This document shows positions 59,784 through 64,000 of a DNA stretch of 64,000 nt, piece after piece. The stretch's first letter is position 1; each line of letters begins with the position of its first letter. This DNA is from CAJBVG01 sp943371235 (lineage in GTDB: Bacteria; Bacteroidota; Bacteroidia; Sphingobacteriales; Sphingobacteriaceae): contig CALRTZ010000011.1 of assembly GCA_943371235.1 (NCBI GenBank), forward strand, positions 1-64,000. The letters run 5' to 3'. Made by a program: the position numbers and the translations under genes. The notes below the pieces were generated by a model. That model had not been told where the DNA came from. It worked only from the letters and a program-made list of their open reading frames with translations, and did not search any database.

Positions 59784-62345
59784 ATGAGAAAATCAATTAT
59801 TTATTCGTTAGCGGTATGTTTGTGCATAGCAGGTACTAGCAGCGATACTTTCGCAAAGAAAAAGAAAAAAGGCTCGGCAACGCCAGTAGCTGAAGCGCCT
59901 AAAAAAGATGCTAAAAAAACAATTAAAGAAACCGTAAAAGCGTCTAAACTTAAAGATGGTTTATTTGCATTGTACCAAGACACTACCAATGGTTCGGTGT
60001 ACATGAAAATCAAAAAAAGTCAATTAAATAAAGAATATATTTATTTTAATTATGCAGAAAACGGTGCAGTAAGCGCGGGCTATTTTAAAGGATCATTTAG
60101 AGACAACGAGATATTTAGCATTAAAAAATATTATGATAAAATTGAATTCATAAAGGAAAACACAAGTTATTATTTTGATAAAGACAATGCGATTTCAAAA
60201 TCAGCAGATGCAAATATTAACAAACCAATTTTAGCAAGTTTAAAAATTGTTGCAGAAGATGGCGACGATTATTTAATAAAAGCGGATGAGCTTTTTTTAG
60301 TAGAAAGTTTATCGCAAATAAAACCATCACCAAACCCAAGAGCAACTCCAGGTTCGGCATTTAGCTTAGGAACTTTGAGCAAAGAAAAAACCAAATTTGC
60401 TTCCTTAAGAAACTATCCACAAAATACAGACATTGTTGTGGAATATGTATATGATAATCCTAGCCCAACTAACTTTGGTGGACCCGATGTTACTGACCCA
60501 AGATCGGTAACGGTAAAAATTCAACACAGTATTATTGAAGTTCCACAGAATAATTTTGTGCCGCGTAATGATGATCCACGTGTTGGATATTTTATGCAAC
60601 AAACAGAAGACATGACATCTACGTCGGCAACACCTTATCATGATTTTATTAACCGTTGGAATTTAGAAAAGAAAGATCCTAATGCAGCCTTATCAGAACC
60701 GGTAACTCCAATTACATGGTGGATAGAAAACACTACACCATTAGAGTTTCGTGAAACCATAAAAGCAGCAGTGTTAGCATGGAACATGGCATTTGAAAAA
60801 GCAGGTTTTAAAAATGCAATTCGTTGCGAAGTACAACCAGATTCAGCTACTTGGGATGCAGGTGATATTAGATACAATGTATTAAGATGGACATCTTCTC
60901 CATTCCCTCCATTTGGTGGTTACGGACCAAGTTTCGTAAACCCACGCACAGGCGAGATTTTAGGAGCCGACATTATGTTAGAATATGTATTCTTTACAAA
61001 TCGTTTACGTCAAGAAAAATTATTTGATGCAGCAGCCTTAAATTTAGTTAATGAATTTCCGGAATTAAATGTTGGCCATAATGGTTGCGACATTGGAAAT
61101 CATTTTACACAAGCTACACAATTTGGAAACATTGCATTATCAGCATACAGTGCTAGCGATATTGATAAGAAACAATACATCAAAGAATCTTTATTTTACT
61201 TGGTGTTACACGAAGTGGGCCATACGTTTGGCTTAAACCACAACATGAAATCTAGTCAGTTGCACGATTTAGTAAACGTACATAACAAAGCAGTAACATC
61301 TAAGATCGGCTTAACTGGTTCGGTGATGGATTACCCAGCTGCAAACGTAGCATTGGATAAAACAAAACAAGGGCAATATTTTACAAGCATCCCAGGACCA
61401 TATGATATGTGGGCGATAGAATTTGGGTACGCACCATCGTTAGCAGATGCAAATGCAGAAGCAGTACGAGTAAAAAAATTATTGAATAGATCTACTGAAC
61501 CTCAATTAACTTTTGGAAATGATGCAGACGATATGCGCGCACCAGGTAAAGGAATTGACCCAAGAGTTATGATAGGTGATTTGAGTTCGGATGCAATTGG
61601 TTATTCAATTGATAGAATGAAATTATCAAATAATATTTTGAAAGGCTTAAAATCTAAATACATTAAAGAAGGCCAATCATACCACGAATTGCGCAATGCA
61701 TATTTAACCATTACAGGCGAATACAATGTTGCAGCAGGAGTAATTTCGCGTTACATCGGTGGTGTATATGTTGATAGAAGTTTTCCTGAACAAAAAAGCA
61801 CTGCAAAGCCAATGGCACCAGTGTCTTACGCAGATCAAAAAAGAGCAATGAAAGCATTGAACGATTATGTATTTGCTCCAACCGCTTTTGATATGCCTGC
61901 AGATTTTTATGCTTATTTACAATACCAAAGAAGAGGATTTAATGGAGGAAATGAAGACCCTAAAATCCATGAGCGAATTTTAAATATGCAAAAAGGTGTG
62001 TTAACTCATTTGTTAAGTGCGAACGTTACAAAACGTATTGTTGATATACAGTTAATTGGCAATACTTATTCGTTAACAGAAATGATGCGTGAATTAACGG
62101 ATGGAATTTTTAAAGCTGATGTTGCAGGAAATGTAAACTCATACCGTCAGAATTTACAATTAGAATACGTAAACATGTTAATAGCTGCAATAAAATCTGA
62201 TGCATACGTTTATCAAGCAAAATCGAATGCCTTAGCACAATTAAAAGCTATTAAAGCAATGATGGCGGCGGGTGCTGGTAATGCAGAAACAAAAGCACAT
62301 AGAGACCACATTGTATTTGCGATAAACAAAGCAATGGAAAAATAA
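59784..62345 (+). CDS. Exported zinc-dependent metzincin-type metalloprotease
   Basis: The 853-residue precursor has a signal peptide (KSIIYSLAVCLCIAGTSSDT, cleaved near residue 24) and a basic Lys-rich start of the mature part. It matches the DUF5117/DUF4953 metalloprotease family. The metzincin motif HEVGHTFGLNH gives zinc ligands His476, His480 and His486 with catalytic Glu477, followed by the Met-turn-like GSVMDYPAANV. Signals such as SIKKYYDKIEF precede it. It is likely periplasmic or outer-membrane associated; substrates are unknown. fabD follows after 34 bp with its own promoter box. Confidence 0.92.
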   Translation: MRKSIIYSLAVCLCIAGTSSDTFAKKKKKGSATPVAEAPKKDAKKTIKETVKASKLKDGLFALYQDTTNGSVYMKIKKSQLNKEYIYFNYAENGAVSAGYFKGSFRDNEIFSIKKYYDKIEFIKENTSYYFDKDNAISKSADANINKPILASLKIVAEDGDDYLIKADELFLVESLSQIKPSPNPRATPGSAFSLGTLSKEKTKFASLRNYPQNTDIVVEYVYDNPSPTNFGGPDVTDPRSVTVKIQHSIIEVPQNNFVPRNDDPRVGYFMQQTEDMTSTSATPYHDFINRWNLEKKDPNAALSEPVTPITWWIENTTPLEFRETIKAAVLAWNMAFEKAGFKNAIRCEVQPDSATWDAGDIRYNVLRWTSSPFPPFGGYGPSFVNPRTGEILGADIMLEYVFFTNRLRQEKLFDAAALNLVNEFPELNVGHNGCDIGNHFTQATQFGNIALSAYSASDIDKKQYIKESLFYLVLHEVGHTFGLNHNMKSSQLHDLVNVHNKAVTSKIGLTGSVMDYPAANVALDKTKQGQYFTSIPGPYDMWAIEFGYAPSLADANAEAVRVKKLLNRSTEPQLTFGNDADDMRAPGKGIDPRVMIGDLSSDAIGYSIDRMKLSNNILKGLKSKYIKEGQSYHELRNAYLTITGEYNVAAGVISRYIGGVYVDRSFPEQKSTAKPMAPVSYADQKRAMKALNDYVFAPTAFDMPADFYAYLQYQRRGFNGGNEDPKIHERILNMQKGVLTHLLSANVTKRIVDIQLIGNTYSLTEMMRELTDGIFKADVAGNVNSYRQNLQLEYVNMLIAAIKSDAYVYQAKSNALAQLKAIKAMMAAGAGNAETKAHRDHIVFAINKAMEK

Positions 62346-62355
62346 TAGCAATTAA

Positions 62356-62363
62356 TATATTTG
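62356..62363 (+). promoter_or_regulatory. TAnnTTTG box upstream of fabD
   Basis: TATATTTG is a perfect -7 consensus, 16 bp before the fabD ATG at 62380 and 10 bp after the metalloprotease stop. No -33 TTTG is evident. Confidence 0.5.
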
Positions 62364-62379
62364 CAATTAAATTTATAAA

Positions 62380-63252
62380 ATGAAAGCATACATATTCCCC
62401 GGTCAAGGTGCCCAATTTGTAGGCATGGGTAAAGACTTATACGAACAAAACGCCGAAGCAAAAGCGATGTTCGAAAAGGCTAATGAAATAATTGGTTTCC
62501 GCATAACTGATTTAATGTTTGCAGGAACGGATGAAGATTTGAAACAAACAAAAGTTACTCAACCTGCCATATTTTTACATTCAGTAATTTTAGCAAAAAC
62601 TATTGCAGATTTTAAACCAGAAATGGTTGCGGGTCATTCATTAGGAGAGTTTTCTGCACTGGTTGCAAATGGAACTTTATCTTTTGAAGATGCCTTTAAA
62701 TTGGTAATTGCAAGAGCAAACGCCATGCAAAAAGCTTGCGAAATTCGTCCATCAACAATGGCCGCAATTTTAGGCTTAGAAGACGAAAAAGTGGAAGAAA
62801 TTTGTGCATCAATAACTGAAACCGTTGTAGCAGCAAATTACAATTGCCCTGGGCAATTAGTAATTTCTGGTTCAATTGAAGGAGTGAACGAAGCTTGTGC
62901 GAAAATGACGGAAGCGGGTGCAAAACGAGCATTGGTATTAAATGTTGGAGGTGCGTTTCACTCTCCCTTAATGGAGCCAGCAAGGGTAGAATTAGAAGCA
63001 GCTATTAAAGCAACTACTTTTAATGTACCTACTTGCCCAGTTTACCAAAATGTAAATGCAAAGCCGACTTCAGACCCAGTAGTTATACAAGCAAACTTAA
63101 TTGCACAATTAACAGGTGCGGTGCGTTGGACACAAACAGTAAAAGCAATGATTGCCGATGGCGCGAGTTCATTTACAGAAGTTGGTCCAGGCACAGTTTT
63201 GCAAGGGTTAGTAAAAAAAGTAGATCGCCAAATGCCAACGGCAAGTGCGTAA
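62380..63252 (+). CDS. fabD: Malonyl-CoA:ACP transacylase
   Basis: FabD loads malonate onto acyl carrier protein for fatty-acid elongation. The catalytic Ser87 is in AGHSLGEFSAL and His194 in GAFHSPLMEPA. The N-terminus YIFPGQGAQFVGMGK and the segment GQLVISGSIEGV are also diagnostic. The length of 290 residues is normal. Its stop overlaps the tsaE start by one base (TAATG at 63250-63254). Confidence 0.96.
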   Translation: MKAYIFPGQGAQFVGMGKDLYEQNAEAKAMFEKANEIIGFRITDLMFAGTDEDLKQTKVTQPAIFLHSVILAKTIADFKPEMVAGHSLGEFSALVANGTLSFEDAFKLVIARANAMQKACEIRPSTMAAILGLEDEKVEEICASITETVVAANYNCPGQLVISGSIEGVNEACAKMTEAGAKRALVLNVGGAFHSPLMEPARVELEAAIKATTFNVPTCPVYQNVNAKPTSDPVVIQANLIAQLTGAVRWTQTVKAMIADGASSFTEVGPGTVLQGLVKKVDRQMPTASA

Positions 63253-63668
63253 TGATGAATTATACTATTTCCGAAATCCATAGGGCTGTTGAAAGCATTA
63301 AACCTTACCTTGATGAATACAAGGTGGTATTGTTCAATGGCCCCATGGGTGCAGGAAAAACAACATTAATTTCTGCGCTCTGCAGAAGTTTAGGTTCTAC
63401 CGACGATTTAAGTAGCCCCACTTTCTCTATTGTTAATGAATACGACTCGAAAGCCGGGACTATTTATCATTTCGATTTTTACAGAATAAATTCTATTGAA
63501 GAAGCCTTTGATTTTGGTGTTGAGGAATACTTGTATTCTGACAAACTCTGTTTCTTAGAATGGAGCGAAAAAATTCAAGAGCTTTTACCAACTAAATATT
63601 TAATGGTAAATATTGAGATAATTAGTGAAAGCGAACGTAATCTTAACATTAAATTATACAAGCAATAA
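63252..63668 (+). CDS. tsaE: tRNA threonylcarbamoyladenosine biosynthesis ATPase TsaE
   Basis: TsaE is the P-loop ATPase of the TsaB-TsaD-TsaE complex that makes t6A37 in tRNA. Start ATG 63252 overlaps the fabD stop and gives 138 residues. The frame is open further upstream, but that part lies inside fabD. Walker A is FNGPMGAGKTTL (about 28-39). SSPTFSIVNEY, FDFYRINSIEEAFDFGVEEY and LEWSEKIQELLP are family signatures. Confidence 0.95.
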   Translation: MMNYTISEIHRAVESIKPYLDEYKVVLFNGPMGAGKTTLISALCRSLGSTDDLSSPTFSIVNEYDSKAGTIYHFDFYRINSIEEAFDFGVEEYLYSDKLCFLEWSEKIQELLPTKYLMVNIEIISESERNLNIKLYKQ

Positions 63669-63702
63669 AATTTCTTTTGCAATTAATTCGTTAAGTATTT
63701 GT

Positions 63703-63710
63703 TAGTTTTG
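63703..63710 (+). promoter_or_regulatory. TAnnTTTG box upstream of the terminal AsmA-like gene
   Basis: TAGTTTTG is a perfect -7 consensus, 19 bp before the ATG at 63730. A TTTG at 63676-63679 is 23 bp upstream, longer than the usual spacing. Confidence 0.5.
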
Positions 63711-63729
63711 TAATAAATACTCATATCCT

Positions 63730-64000
63730 ATGTTTAAGAAAATTTTATTAGCACTTGGTTTATTAATCGTTCTGTTTTTTGCAGCAGCCATTGCCTTACC
63801 TATTATTTACAAAGACGATATTATAGCAAAGGTAAAATCAACCATAAATGATAATGTAAATGCCGAAGTAAAATTTGGCGACTTTAGTGTGAGCATGCTT
63901 CGTAGTTTTCCTAACCTTTCTTTTAGTATGGAAAATTTAATGGTGGCTGGAGTAGATTCATTTAATAACGACACACTTGCAAATATTGGCGAGTTATATG
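63730..64000 (+). CDS. AsmA family protein, cut by the window end
   Basis: The frame is open from ATG 63730 to the window edge (90 codons visible). The N-terminus is MFKKILLALGLLIVLFFAAA, one TM helix, followed by DDIIAKVKSTINDNVNAEV and LRSFPNLSFSMENLMVAG. This matches the AsmA N-terminal pattern of a short anchor then 'NLSFxLENLxV'. The C-terminal part is not in the window. Confidence 0.85.
   Translation, partial: MFKKILLALGLLIVLFFAAAIALPIIYKDDIIAKVKSTINDNVNAEVKFGDFSVSMLRSFPNLSFSMENLMVAGVDSFNNDTLANIGELY

Noticed and set aside
63033..63251. Extended N-terminus of TsaE
   Set aside because: This part overlaps fabD in another frame and has no family similarity; the P-loop protein begins at ATG 63252 in a TAATG overlap.

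Overview
The window is low-GC chromosomal DNA from a member of the Bacteroidota. The evidence is: type IX secretion (T9SS) C-terminal sorting tails on two proteins; many small DUF6252-like and other lipoproteins; an ExbB-ExbD-ExbD-TonB operon of Bacteroidota type; a complete nuoA-N set with a short NuoG; almost no Shine-Dalgarno sequences; and recurrent TAnnTTTG promoter -7 boxes. The genus cannot be named from sequence alone. I see no rRNA, tRNA, CRISPR array, transposase or prophage; most of the window is core chromosome.

Layout: 1-0.6 kb, tail of an unseen gene and a DUF3127 protein with an SSB-like C-terminus. 0.6-6.4 kb, energised-envelope operon (exbB, two exbD, tonB, a two-TM protein, a PstS-like lipoprotein, a TPR protein). 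6.4-19.4 kb, complete NADH:quinone oxidoreductase operon nuoA-N. 19.4-23.3 kb, DedA, CNNM/CorC-type transporter, RsmE, DUF4159, biotin carrier protein. 23.3-25.7 kb (minus), rhomboid protease and M14 carboxypeptidase. 25.8-30.3 kb, ABC exporter with a degenerate ATPase, HlyD and TolC-like proteins. 30.3-34.95 kb, pterin dehydratase, MmcQ/YjbR, secreted endonuclease I, M13 peptidase, small XRE regulator. 35.2-40.4 kb, accessory patch: a T9SS-exported hydrolase-like protein, small lipoproteins, two copies of a dispersed palindromic repeat and a gene remnant. 40.4-47.1 kb (minus), groEL/groES, secG, an acidic protein, LptE-like lipoprotein, sigma-54 activator, miaB. 47.1-64 kb, AsmA-like protein, glutathione peroxidase, methyltransferase, DUF1844, coiled-coil protein, a large outer-membrane protein overlapped by a giant NtrY-like kinase, an RNA methyltransferase, a metzincin, fabD, tsaE and the start of another AsmA-like gene.

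The cell appears to be a respiring Gram-negative: complex I generates proton-motive force, ExbB/ExbD/TonB spend it at the outer membrane, and T9SS, LptE, AsmA-like and TolC-type proteins build and serve the envelope.

The most interesting signals are non-coding. (1) Three TAnnTTTG boxes are each followed within 1-3 nt by a terminator-like hairpin and T-run upstream of exbB, nuoA and nuoB. (2) Several genes have a -7 box exactly 4 nt before the start codon, predicting leaderless mRNAs. (3) Seven-bp-period tandem repeats occur at nuoF-nuoG, nuoG-nuoH and just 3' of groEL; the latter two share a CTAANNN unit and one folds into a 19-bp hairpin against the nuoH start. (4) A dispersed palindromic repeat flanks a DUF6252-like gene. 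The most interesting protein signal is an ABC exporter in which nearly every catalytic motif except Walker A is altered.
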